Shown: piece by piece, positions 24,341-34,760 of the stretch | Layout: every line of letters begins with the position of its first letter | How positions within the stretch are numbered: position 1 is the stretch's first letter | Assembly (NCBI GenBank): GCA_031291055.1 | Contig: JARLJU010000276.1 | Location: 1 to 55,273, forward strand | DNA length: 55,273 nt | Direction of reading: 5' to 3' | From: Rudaea sp. | Lineage (GTDB): Bacteria; Pseudomonadota; Gammaproteobacteria; Xanthomonadales; Rhodanobacteraceae | Program-made: the position numbers and the translations under genes | Notes under the pieces: model-generated | Seen by the model: the letters and a program-made list of their open reading frames with translations, nothing else | Told to the model about the DNA's origin: nothing | The model's database searches: none

Positions 24341-25825
24341 CTACTTCACCAGCGTTTTCACCGCCGTGAGTTCGACATCGGTGCCGGCCGCAATATCAGC
24401 TGCCGTGATCGGCACGGGTACATCGGGGGCAACGCCGGCATCGTCCGCAGTGACGCCATCGCGCGGGAACCGGCCAATGAGGGGCACATCACGCTCGATG
24501 CCAGAGTTTGGCAGCGTGAGGAAGAAAAATGCTCCTCCATTGATGCCGCGTTGGTTGCCTCCCGTCGTCTGACCGACGAGAATTCCCAGGTGCTTCTCCT
24601 TCATGCGTTGCGCAAACTCGAATGTCGCGGAGCTGTTCGTTGCACCAACCAGTATGAAGACCTTGCCCGAGAAATGCGGCGTTGCCGGATGAATCACCGT
24701 ACCGGCGGAGTCGTCGTCGTAGCGGGCCAGGCGATAGAATCGATCGTTCCAGGGAACCGCTTTGTCACCCCAATCCTTGAACGAGGGGTCCCACGTACGT
24801 AGATTCGGCAGCAACTCATCTGGAACCTTTCGATAGCGAACAAGGCGCAAGTAGCCGCTCAAAGGCAGGTCGGTTTCGACCAAGTGAGCAAGCACTACGT
24901 CACCAACGTCCAGTCCACCCTCATTGCCACGCAGGTCGATAACCAGAGCCTCGTAGGCATGTTCGTTCAGCACATTGAACGTCTGGTCGAGAAACCCGTG
25001 CCAGTCCCACGCGCTGTCGTAAAGTGCCCATGTCGGCATGCGCAGCACAGCGAAACGCGCATTGGAAGTGTCAAGCGTCCACGGGCTTTCGCTGCTCGAT
25101 TTTGCCGGGCGCGCTGCGAATCGCTCGGAGTACGTCTGCACGGTGACTGTAAGACGACGAGTCCGGGTTTCGTTCGGCGCCCTCACGGTCAGCACCTGCC
25201 TGGAACCGATATCAGGGAAGAACAACGGCAGGAACACATCGAACGTTTCTATCTTCTCGTTGCCCAGCACTTCCAGAGATGCGATGCGTTTGGCATCGTT
25301 CGATCCATCGGCTCGCGCGACCAGCATTAGCCGCGCCAGGATTGTCTGCGCTGAAATGCCATTGATGGCGATGATCTCGGTACCGGGCGACAGACTCACT
25401 TCCGGCGAGAGGTTGCGGGTAACGATCATGCGTCCGTCCAGCCAGCGGAAATAGAACGGCACGCGGTCCGCCCGTTCGAACAGCTGAGCCCGCGTCGCAT
25501 CCGACTGATTGAAAAAGTTCGCGTAGGTGTGTCCGCAGCGGACCGTGGCTGCAAACTCTGAAAAGGCAAGGTAGACATCGTCGAGGGGTTGATCGTGATC
25601 GAGCGAGCGTCGCAACAGTGCGAAGTGCTCCCGCATCTGCTGCGGTGTGTTGTAGCGATACAAGCCCGGATGTAGTGCTTCGTACGTCCGTTGAAGCACA
25701 TCCACGTCTTCCTGTAGCCGTTCCGATGGGAGCAGTGCCCGATTCGACAAAGGCTTGGCATGCTCGCCTGCACAGGCAACGAGCAATGAGCAAGATATGA
25801 GCGCAAGCGGGATCGTTGATCTCAT
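24341..25825 (-). CDS. S41-family peptidase-like lipoprotein
   Basis: A 494-residue protein starting with a lipoprotein signal (lipobox LLVACAG, Cys18). The N-terminal helical domain (LQEDVDVLQRTYEALHPGLYRY) and a PDZ-like middle (ETEIIAINGIS...) precede the S41 core: ALVIDLRGNEGG, then FILVGATNSSATFEFAQRMKE carrying the putative nucleophile Ser, and GQTTGGNQRGINGGAFFFLTLPNSGIERDVPLIG. This is the TSP/C-terminal-protease fold seen in many tail-specific protease-like proteins with unknown substrate. The ATG at 25825 was chosen because it starts the signal peptide. It lies between katG and kmo with no clear functional link to either. Confidence 0.8.
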   Translation of the reverse strand: MRSTIPLALISCSLLVACAGEHAKPLSNRALLPSERLQEDVDVLQRTYEALHPGLYRYNTPQQMREHFALLRRSLDHDQPLDDVYLAFSEFAATVRCGHTYANFFNQSDATRAQLFERADRVPFYFRWLDGRMIVTRNLSPEVSLSPGTEIIAINGISAQTILARLMLVARADGSNDAKRIASLEVLGNEKIETFDVFLPLFFPDIGSRQVLTVRAPNETRTRRLTVTVQTYSERFAARPAKSSSESPWTLDTSNARFAVLRMPTWALYDSAWDWHGFLDQTFNVLNEHAYEALVIDLRGNEGGLDVGDVVLAHLVETDLPLSGYLRLVRYRKVPDELLPNLRTWDPSFKDWGDKAVPWNDRFYRLARYDDDSAGTVIHPATPHFSGKVFILVGATNSSATFEFAQRMKEKHLGILVGQTTGGNQRGINGGAFFFLTLPNSGIERDVPLIGRFPRDGVTADDAGVAPDVPVPITAADIAAGTDVELTAVKTLVK

Positions 25826-26152
25826 GGCCGGGACGATATGATTCAGGCCCGAGCATCGCTCGCCGGTTGTGTCGGCCACGTGAAGTTTCCAAGCTGTGCG
25901 CCGCACGGCTCCTTGGCGAATTCGCAAATAAGAGGCACCCGGCGCTCAGCTGCGGACATTCGGAATGCAATTGGGACGGCCGAATGGTTTCGTTTGCGCT
26001 CAAACAATCGTTGGCGTGCTTTGGAGGTGCCCAGACTCCTTGGCTTTCTGCCATGAGCTTTGCCTGCTCGGATCGCTCGGCCTCGACTCGGCTCGAAGTT
26101 ACTCGAAGCCGAATCCAGGCTATCGGTAGGTGATGCCAACTTTCAACCCGGA
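25826..26152. other. Intergenic region, nothing recognised
   Basis: A gap of 327 bases between katG and the S41 peptidase gene, both minus strand. Open frames on both strands are short and without motifs. It presumably carries the peptidase promoter and the katG terminator, but I see no convincing element. Confidence 0.5.
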
Positions 26153-28378
<2,226 letters not shown>

Positions 28379-28555
28379 CTAAGCACGCCGACAGGTGAAA
28401 TCGTTTCTAGCGATTGCACTCATTGAAACGCCCTATGGTGAACTCGACTCAACGCTCGCAGGCTTTGTTGCTGGATGGGTAAGCCACAAATGCCCGTATT
28501 GCGCCGAGGCATACCGTGCAATGAACGTCAGCCCAGAGGAGCCATTGCGGCAGTC

Positions 28556-28588
28556 CGGCCGGCCGCGTATCGCCGGACGCGCCGGCCG
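28556..28588. other. GC-rich hairpin between kynU and katG
   Basis: CGGCCGGC (28556-28563) pairs with GCCGGCCG (28581-28588), extended by three more pairs past a one-base bulge. It has no U-run. With the neighbouring hairpin at 28611-28650 it may end or attenuate the kynurenine transcript. Confidence 0.4.
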
Positions 28589-28610
28589 TGAGTCGATACT
28601 CAGCAATGAG

Positions 28611-28650
28611 GTAAGCCAAGCCTCCGGCTATGCCGGGTCGTTTAGCTTAC
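28611..28650 (-). terminator. Imperfect hairpin at end of kynU
   Basis: Outer arms GTAAGC/GCTTAC (28611-28616, 28645-28650) and an inner CCGGC/GCCGG stem (28624-28628, 28632-28636) fold around the kynU stop codon at 28647-28649. No U-run follows, so it may act through Rho or RNA stability. Confidence 0.35.
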
Positions 28651-29924
28651 GCGAGCGCCCATTCGCGCACCGCCAGTACAAACCTCAGGCAATCCATAAA
28701 CCGGTTGTACAACGGTGTCGGCGCCACGCGCATGATGTCAGGTTCGCGCCAGTCGCCGACGATGCCATGCGCGGACAGATGCTCGAACAGCGCGCGGCCT
28801 TTTCCGCCCTTGATCCGCAGCGAGAGCTGACAGCCGCGGCGCTCAACTACGCCCGGCGTGACAATTTCCACAATGTCGGCAAGCCGGTTTTCGATCAGCC
28901 ACGCCAGATAACCGGTCAGAGCGACGGATTTCGCGCGCAGGCGCGCGATGCCGGCGCGGTGGAAGATGTCGAGCGATGCGCGCAGCGGCGCCAGCGCCAG
29001 GATTGGAGGATTCGAAAGTTGCCAGCCGTCGGCACCCGCGGTCGGCACGAAGTCAGGACCCATCTTGAAGCGGGTGTCCTTGTCGTGGCCCCACCAGCCG
29101 GCCAGGCGCGGCAGCGTGGCGCGGGCGTGACGCTCGTGGACGAAGCAACCGCCGACGGCGCCGGGTCCGGAGTTCAGGTATTTGTAGCTGCACCACACTG
29201 CGAAGTCGCAGCCGCTGTCGTGCAGGCTCAACGGCAGGTTGCCGACAGCGTGCGCCAGATCGAAGCCGGCCGTGCAACCCTTGCGCTGCGCCAACTCGAC
29301 GATGCGCTTGAGATCGAAGGCCTGTCCGCTCAGATACTGCACGCCCGGCAGCAATACCAGGGCGATACGCGCGCCGTGCTCGTCGATCACGCGCTCGATC
29401 GATTGTGTGGACAGAATGCCGTTCGCGGCATTCCCGTCGAGTTCGATCAGCGCCATTGCGGGATCATGGCCATGAAAGCGGATTTGCGATTCGACGGCGT
29501 AGCGGTCCGATGGAAACGCGCCTTTCTCGATCAGGATCGCGTTGCGCTGCGGCGTTGGCCGGTAAAAACTCGCCATCATCAGGTGCAGGTTGACGCTGAG
29601 CGAGTTCATCGCCACGACTTCGCCGGGCTGCGCGCCGACGAGTTCGGCCAGATGGTCGCGCACCAGTTCGTGGTAGGGCATCCACGGGTGCTTGCCGCGG
29701 AAGTGCGCCTCGACCGCAAACCGCGCCCAGTCATCGAGTTCGTCGAGCACCGCCTGCCGCGTCGTTCGCGGTTGCAGGCCCAGCGAATTCCCGCACAGGT
29801 ATATTTGTTCACTATTTCCGTGTGCCGGAATCAGGAACTCGCCGCGGAAAGATGCCAGCGCATCGGCGGCGTCGCGCGCGAGGGCCGATGTTTCATCGGC
29901 GGAAAAATCGGCGGCAGGTCGCAT
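28647..29924 (-). CDS. kynU: Kynureninase
   Basis: A 425-residue PLP enzyme that cleaves 3-hydroxykynurenine (or kynurenine) to 3-hydroxyanthranilate (or anthranilate) and alanine. The PLP lysine is Lys248 in CSYKYLNSGPGA. Other family motifs are YLCGNSLGLQPR, the aromatic WMPYHE segment, and GFDLAHAVGN, whose Asp222 contacts the pyridine nitrogen. I chose ATG 29924, 6 bases after the upstream stop; ATG 29990 would add 22 residues overlapping the upstream gene. It is the last of the contiguous kynurenine genes. Confidence 0.95.
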   Translation of the reverse strand: MRPAADFSADETSALARDAADALASFRGEFLIPAHGNSEQIYLCGNSLGLQPRTTRQAVLDELDDWARFAVEAHFRGKHPWMPYHELVRDHLAELVGAQPGEVVAMNSLSVNLHLMMASFYRPTPQRNAILIEKGAFPSDRYAVESQIRFHGHDPAMALIELDGNAANGILSTQSIERVIDEHGARIALVLLPGVQYLSGQAFDLKRIVELAQRKGCTAGFDLAHAVGNLPLSLHDSGCDFAVWCSYKYLNSGPGAVGGCFVHERHARATLPRLAGWWGHDKDTRFKMGPDFVPTAGADGWQLSNPPILALAPLRASLDIFHRAGIARLRAKSVALTGYLAWLIENRLADIVEIVTPGVVERRGCQLSLRIKGGKGRALFEHLSAHGIVGDWREPDIMRVAPTPLYNRFMDCLRFVLAVREWALA

Positions 29925-29929
29925 TGCGG

Positions 29930-30490
29930 TCAGTGCGGCTTGAGCGATTGCATGATCAGTGCACAACCCTTCTCGTAATCCGTCGTCCATTGCGCGGTGG
30001 TGGCCGCCAGCATCGGCCGCGCGCAGCGAGCATGCACCATCACGTGGCCGTTCAGGTACCAGGTTTCGCGGTATTCGTAGCGGGTCTTGCCGTTCAGCGC
30101 GAAATAGCGCATGGCCGATGCGTCGACGCCATCGGTGCGCTGCTCGAAGCCGGGCGACTGCTTGGCCTTGTCGACGCCGACGTTCACCATGGACTGGAAA
30201 TTGGACGAATCGTCCAGCAACTTGGTATCCACGGTCACGCGCGCAGCTTCGCCGGTGCCGGTGTCGGCGGGGTCCTTGACCTGAAAGGCGATGAATTGCG
30301 GATTGCCTTCGGTCTTCTGCATGATGACCGGCCAGTCCGGCGGCGCGTTGAACTTGACGAAGCCCTGGTCGAGCGAGAACTCGCCGGCGACCTGTGCCTG
30401 CGCGGTCGCGGCGGCGAATGCCGCGAAAACAGCGAGGCTGAAACCGACAGGTCGCAGCATGATCTTGTCGAACCCCATACTATTGAACAT
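29930..30490 (-). CDS. Secreted hypothetical protein in kynurenine cluster
   Basis: A 186-residue protein with a signal peptide (cleavage about residue 33, AQA-QV). The mature domain (GEFSLDQGFVKFNAPPDWPVIMQKTEGNPQFIAFQVKDPAD) resembles small periplasmic proteins of unknown function that accompany lipoprotein genes in xanthomonads. The ATG has a good GGAG site at about 8 bases. It fits between the ACMSD and kynU genes with 15 and 5 bases either side, so it is certainly cotranscribed. A role in kynurenine uptake or protection is only inferred. Confidence 0.75.
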   Translation of the reverse strand: MFNSMGFDKIMLRPVGFSLAVFAAFAAATAQAQVAGEFSLDQGFVKFNAPPDWPVIMQKTEGNPQFIAFQVKDPADTGTGEAARVTVDTKLLDDSSNFQSMVNVGVDKAKQSPGFEQRTDGVDASAMRYFALNGKTRYEYRETWYLNGHVMVHARCARPMLAATTAQWTTDYEKGCALIMQSLKPH

Positions 30491-30505
30491 GATCTTCTCC
30501 GGCGG

Positions 30506-31513
30506 TCATTGGAAGCGCGCGAGCGGCAGGTCGAGCCATTCCAGCGCGCTGCCGTGGTACAGGCGATGCTGCTGCGCAGATGTGAGTTGCAGCGTTGCGA
30601 TTCCCGCGCCGGGCTCCTGTTCGCCCAGCGGAAACGGATAGTCGGTGCCGAGCATGACATGATCGACGCCGGCGACATCCAGCAGGTATTGCAGCGCACG
30701 CCGATCGTGCACGCAGGAATCGAAATACAGGCGATCGAAATATTCGCGCGGATTGCGTGAGTTGTCGGTGGCGACCAGGTCCGGGCGCATGCGGAAGCCG
30801 TGCTCGATGCGGCCGATCGTGTAGGGAAAGGCGCCGCCGCCGTGCGCAAAGCACACGCGCAGCTTGGGCAGACGTTCAAGCACACCGCCGAAAATCAGGC
30901 AGCAGGCCGCGCGCGACTGTTCGGCAGGCATGCCCACGAGCCAGGGCATCCAGTACTTGGGCATGGTCTCGCGGCCCATCATGTCCCAGGGATGCACCAG
31001 GATCGCGGCGCCGAGATCCGCCGCCGCCTCGAAGAACGGAAACAGTTCCGGCGCGTCCAGATTCCATTGTTCCACGTGCGAACCGATCTGCACGCCCTGC
31101 AGATCGAGACGTTCGATGCAGCGCTCCATTTCCTGGATCGCCAGGGTCGGAGACTGCAGCGGCACTGTGCCGATGCCGGCATAGTGGCGTGGGTGCTTGC
31201 GACAGACTTCGGCGGTGTGATCGTTGAGAAACCGGTGCAGTTCCAGCGCCTGGCCCGGTTTGGCCCAGTAGGAAAACAGCACTGGCACGGTCGAGATCAC
31301 CTGCGTCTGCACGCCGAACCTGGCGTAGTCGGCGATGCGGTGATCGGCATCGAACGCGTTTTCCCAGACTTCGCGGAAGAACTTGCCGTCCTTGTAGATA
31401 CGATGGCGGCCTTCGGTCTGGACCATTACCGGAAAACGATCGTCGCCGTATTTGTCGGCCAGATTCGGCCATGTCGGCGGCAGGATGTGGGCGTGCGTGT
31501 CGATCTTGAGCAT
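30506..31513 (-). CDS. nbaD: Aminocarboxymuconate-semialdehyde decarboxylase
   Basis: A 335-residue amidohydrolase-fold, zinc-dependent decarboxylase that turns 2-amino-3-carboxymuconate semialdehyde into 2-aminomuconate semialdehyde and CO2. The zinc ligands are His7 and His9 (DTHAHILP), His174 (ILVHPWD) and Asp291 (LGTDYPFP), with His224 (CFAHGGGAFPY) as the catalytic base. Length and motifs match the ACMSD family closely. It diverts the intermediate from quinolinate, so the pathway is catabolic rather than NAD-forming. Confidence 0.94.
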   Translation of the reverse strand: MLKIDTHAHILPPTWPNLADKYGDDRFPVMVQTEGRHRIYKDGKFFREVWENAFDADHRIADYARFGVQTQVISTVPVLFSYWAKPGQALELHRFLNDHTAEVCRKHPRHYAGIGTVPLQSPTLAIQEMERCIERLDLQGVQIGSHVEQWNLDAPELFPFFEAAADLGAAILVHPWDMMGRETMPKYWMPWLVGMPAEQSRAACCLIFGGVLERLPKLRVCFAHGGGAFPYTIGRIEHGFRMRPDLVATDNSRNPREYFDRLYFDSCVHDRRALQYLLDVAGVDHVMLGTDYPFPLGEQEPGAGIATLQLTSAQQHRLYHGSALEWLDLPLARFQ

Positions 31514-31570
31514 GCGCGGATTCTAGCGGTTATCGCAGGTCCACGACGAGCGCTCGCGCATATTCCGCCC

Positions 31571-33670
31571 TCAGTTCGCGGCGCTCGGCCCCTTTCTTTC
31601 CTCGAGCAGATGGGCAAGCGTGTCGACGCTGTTGGTGATGCGGTCGCTGGCATCGATCCAGGCCGCAGCGAGCACGCGTTCGTTCTCGCTTACGGCAGCG
31701 TTGTCGAGGGCCGCGCTCAACACTGCCTGTGCCGCGCCAAGGCCGTGGTCGGCATGCGCCGGCATCCCCGCGACCAGACCCTGCGCCAGATGCTTCAAGT
31801 CCGCATCGACCCGCGCGGCGAAGGCGAGCACGTGATCGTGTGCCGGCAGCGCGCCGGAATCCTGGCGGATGGCTTCGAGGGCCATTGCCGCGCGGACGAA
31901 TCGATTGGCGTTGGCGAAGACGCCTTCGGCGAAGGCGACGACACCCGGCTTGACGCCGGGCTCGCCGCGCAACCGATCCAGCGACGCCTGCGCGTTGGTA
32001 CGCGCGCTGCGACTGGCGCTGCGTACGTCGGCACGCACTCGCGTGTCGTCGTCGAGCACGGCGAGGAAGTAGCGCCGATACGCATCGAGCAGGTCCGCGA
32101 GTGCGCTGCGGAAGCGCCCGCGCTCCCAGGTGGGCCATACCAGGTAGGCGAGCAGGGCCAGGGCACTGCCCAGGCCGGTACCGATCGCGCGCGCGTTCAT
32201 GGTTTCGGCCGGCGAGATGCCCTCGAAGGTCAGCAGCACGACGATCAGGCCGGTCAGCATCATCACGCCGAGGCCGTAGTGGACCGTTGTCAGCTCACGA
32301 AAGCCGAAGCACAGCACGGCCAGCAGGACGATGCGCTGCCACTCGCCGCCGAACGCGAAGTGCACCAGCGCGGTGGTCAGTGCGAGTCCGAGCAAGGTGC
32401 CGATCACGCGCAGCAGGCCGAAGCTGAAGGTGCCGGCGAAATCCGGCTTGAGCACGATCGCGGTGGTCATTGGAATCCAGTAGCCGTGCGACAGGCCCAG
32501 GGCGCGTTCGGCCACGATCGCCAATGCCAGACACGCGCCGCAACGGATGGCGTGCCGAAAGGCTACCGAGGACAGACGCAGATTTGCACGCAGGACGGCC
32601 AGCGTATCGCGCGTACGCAACACGCCGGGCAGGCGCGCTTCGTACGCTGCCAGGCGCAGTTCGCCGCGACTGCCTGCCAGGTCGGCCGTGCGTATCGCGG
32701 CACGCAATTGGCCGCCAAGCGCATGGGCATGCGCCAGGGCGATCGTGAGCATGCGCCGATCATGCGCATCGCCCGGCGACGCACGCAATCTGGCCAGTGC
32801 GGCCAGCGCCGCGTCGAACCCTTCGAGGGCAGCGGAGGCCGCGAGCGGCGTCGCGCCGGCATCGAGCGCGGCTGCGACGGCGTCGAGCGCGCGTGCCGCA
32901 TAGTCGCGCAGGCGTTCCAGCGTTGCCTTGATCGTGGCGTCATGGGCACGCTCGTCCAGCCCGCCGAGTGCAAGCAGTTCAAGTCGGATGCGCTCGATCA
33001 CTTCAGCCAGGACGCGGAACGCCTCCATCGCCACGCCGCGTGCCCGATACGAGCCGTACAGCAGGCTCTCCACGTCGGTGACTGCCTGGGTGACGGGCGG
33101 GGCTTGGTCGCTGTCGTTGCGTTGCCGTGCACTGGCGGCGAGCTGGCGGCACAATTGCGCGAGCGCCGTGCGCTCGGGTCGATAGCGTTGCAATGGCCAC
33201 GCTGCGATCGAAAAGCCGGTCAGCAGCAAGCCACCGCCGAACAGCAGCAGCGCCGGACCGATCGCCTCCGCCGGCGGTCGCGGATCGGCGGCGGTGACGA
33301 CCAGCAGGATCATGCTGGTCAGCCCAATGCGGCCTGCGTCGGTACCCAGTGCGACCAGCAGTCCGCCGCCAACGCCCCAGACCAGAGCGGTCAGGGTGAT
33401 CAGCAGATCATTGCCGCCGAGGGTGTAACCGGCAAATGCGGAGACGCCGGCCGCGCTCGCGGCAATCAGCATGCGGCGCATGCGCAGCCGATATGGCCCG
33501 GGCTGGTCGGAAAACATCGTGTTGAGCGCGCCGACGGAAATACCCAGTCCAATTCCCAGATGGTCCGTGGCGACGCCCAGCGCCAGCGGCAACGCCACCG
33601 CGGCGGTGTTGCGCAACGCGACGACGACGGGGACGTCGCGTGGTTTGAGTTTCAGCAGGGGTTGCAGCAT
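31571..33670 (-). CDS. FUSC-family inner-membrane transporter
   Basis: A 699-residue protein with two blocks of membrane spans: residues about 20-165 and 385-510, joined by a long cytoplasmic helical region. This duplicated layout is that of FUSC/YccS/AaeB proteins, which export aromatic carboxylates in known cases. The ATG at 33670 (MLQPLLKLKP) is preferred over 33718. It is embedded among kynurenine genes on the same strand, so export of an aromatic intermediate such as 3-hydroxyanthranilate is a reasonable inference. It could also be a general stress transporter. Confidence 0.8.
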   Translation of the reverse strand: MLQPLLKLKPRDVPVVVALRNTAAVALPLALGVATDHLGIGLGISVGALNTMFSDQPGPYRLRMRRMLIAASAAGVSAFAGYTLGGNDLLITLTALVWGVGGGLLVALGTDAGRIGLTSMILLVVTAADPRPPAEAIGPALLLFGGGLLLTGFSIAAWPLQRYRPERTALAQLCRQLAASARQRNDSDQAPPVTQAVTDVESLLYGSYRARGVAMEAFRVLAEVIERIRLELLALGGLDERAHDATIKATLERLRDYAARALDAVAAALDAGATPLAASAALEGFDAALAALARLRASPGDAHDRRMLTIALAHAHALGGQLRAAIRTADLAGSRGELRLAAYEARLPGVLRTRDTLAVLRANLRLSSVAFRHAIRCGACLALAIVAERALGLSHGYWIPMTTAIVLKPDFAGTFSFGLLRVIGTLLGLALTTALVHFAFGGEWQRIVLLAVLCFGFRELTTVHYGLGVMMLTGLIVVLLTFEGISPAETMNARAIGTGLGSALALLAYLVWPTWERGRFRSALADLLDAYRRYFLAVLDDDTRVRADVRSASRSARTNAQASLDRLRGEPGVKPGVVAFAEGVFANANRFVRAAMALEAIRQDSGALPAHDHVLAFAARVDADLKHLAQGLVAGMPAHADHGLGAAQAVLSAALDNAAVSENERVLAAAWIDASDRITNSVDTLAHLLEERKGPSAAN

Positions 33671-33723
33671 GACGCGGATGATAGCGAATCGCGGGCGATG
33701 GGCTTGCTGGATTTGCAACCGGC

Positions 33724-33750
33724 TTTCGCTCGCCGTGCGGTCGAGCGAAA
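33724..33750. other. 9-bp hairpin between haaO and FUSC gene
   Basis: TTTCGCTCG (33724-33732) and CGAGCGAAA (33742-33750) form a perfect stem with a 9-base loop between haaO and the FUSC gene. There is no U-run, so it may lower downstream expression or protect mRNA ends. Confidence 0.4.
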
Positions 33751-33814
33751 ACCCCGCTTTGAAGACGGGATCAAAACACCGAATTCGGAATTCTGCCGAA
33801 ACGATGATCTGACG

Positions 33815-34333
33815 TCAGCGATATTTCTCCGGCACATTCGCCACAAGCCCGCACTGCGAGCAAGTCCGTGCCTGCAGCGAGCGGTAATAGCGTTCGAACA
33901 CTGCCGGAAAATCCCGCTCGATGTCGCGCAGCATGAAAAACTCTTCGTACAGCTTGTGGTTGCAGCGTTCGCAGAACCACAGCAGGCCGTCCCGCTCATC
34001 GGGCAGGCGCCTGCGTTCGATCACCAGGCCGATCGAGTCGGCCATGCGTTGCGGCGAATGAGGCACGCGCGGTGGCAGATAGAAGATTTCGCCGGCACGG
34101 ATGCGAACATCGCGGGCCTTGCCGTCTTCCTGGATCTTCAGCACCATCTCGCCTTCGATCTGGTGGAAAAACTCCGGGCCTTCGTCCCAGTGATAGTCGG
34201 TGCGCGCGTTCGGGCCGCCGACCACCATGACGATGAAATCGCCATCGACGATGCACTTGTTGCCCACCGGTGGCTTGAGCAGATGGCGATGCTCATTTAT
34301 CCACTTGTGGAAATCGATCGGCGCCAGAAGCAT
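33815..34333 (-). CDS. haaO: 3-hydroxyanthranilate 3,4-dioxygenase
   Basis: A 172-residue cupin that opens the ring of 3-hydroxyanthranilate. Fe(II) ligands are His48, Glu54 and His92 ([30 protein letters not shown]). The bacterial-type C-terminal rubredoxin-like iron site is complete: Cys121/Cys124 (FCERC) and Cys158/Cys161 (CSQC). It is adjacent to the deaminase gene (one base between), in the same transcript. Confidence 0.96.
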   Translation of the reverse strand: MLLAPIDFHKWINEHRHLLKPPVGNKCIVDGDFIVMVVGGPNARTDYHWDEGPEFFHQIEGEMVLKIQEDGKARDVRIRAGEIFYLPPRVPHSPQRMADSIGLVIERRRLPDERDGLLWFCERCNHKLYEEFFMLRDIERDFPAVFERYYRSLQARTCSQCGLVANVPEKYR

Positions 34334-34334
34334 G

Positions 34335-34760
34335 TCAGCTTTCTTCCGGAAGAGCCGCGATGCACTTGAGTTCGATCGCGATCGGCGTCGGCAGGGCGGT
34401 AATGCCGAGCGTGGTGCGGCATGGTTGTGCGGCGCTGAAGTATTCCGCGTAGACGCGGTTGTATGCGGCGAAATCGTGCGTCATGTCGGTAAGGAACACG
34501 GTCACGTCGACGAGATCTTCCCAGCGGGCGCCGCTGGCCTCCAGGATCGTGCGCACGTTCGCGAAGACGGCGCGGCATTGCGCTTCGATGTCGTAGCTGA
34601 GCAGGCGGCCGGCTGCGTCGTAGACATTGCCGATGATTGCATTGGTGGACGCATCGCGCGGGCCGACTCCGGAGAGGAACAGCAGGTTGCCGACGCGGCG
34701 TGCGTGCGGGTAGGCGCCGACGGGTTTTGGCGCCTGTCCGGCGCGGATGATATCGGTCAT
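34335..34760 (-). CDS. nbaF: 2-aminomuconate deaminase (RidA family)
   Basis: A 141-residue RidA/YjgF-fold protein. The family pattern is clear: [46 protein letters not shown] and [21 protein letters not shown]. In this pathway such proteins deaminate 2-aminomuconate to 4-oxalocrotonate (2-hydroxymuconate) plus ammonia. Context rather than sequence alone separates it from generic RidA. The ATG overlaps the stop of the preceding lipoprotein gene (ATGA), fixing the start. Confidence 0.9.
   Translation of the reverse strand: MTDIIRAGQAPKPVGAYPHARRVGNLLFLSGVGPRDASTNAIIGNVYDAAGRLLSYDIEAQCRAVFANVRTILEASGARWEDLVDVTVFLTDMTHDFAAYNRVYAEYFSAAQPCRTTLGITALPTPIAIELKCIAALPEES

Noticed and set aside
28395..29978. 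Plus-strand frame of 527 codons
   Set aside because: Most of it is antisense to kynU; the first 80 codons fall in the hairpin-containing gap and show no family.
30800..34369. Plus-strand open frame of 1189 codons opposite the kynurenine genes
   Set aside because: It mirrors the ACMSD, FUSC and haaO genes, is rich in Gln, Arg and His as antisense GC-rich frames are, and has no motif or ribosome site.
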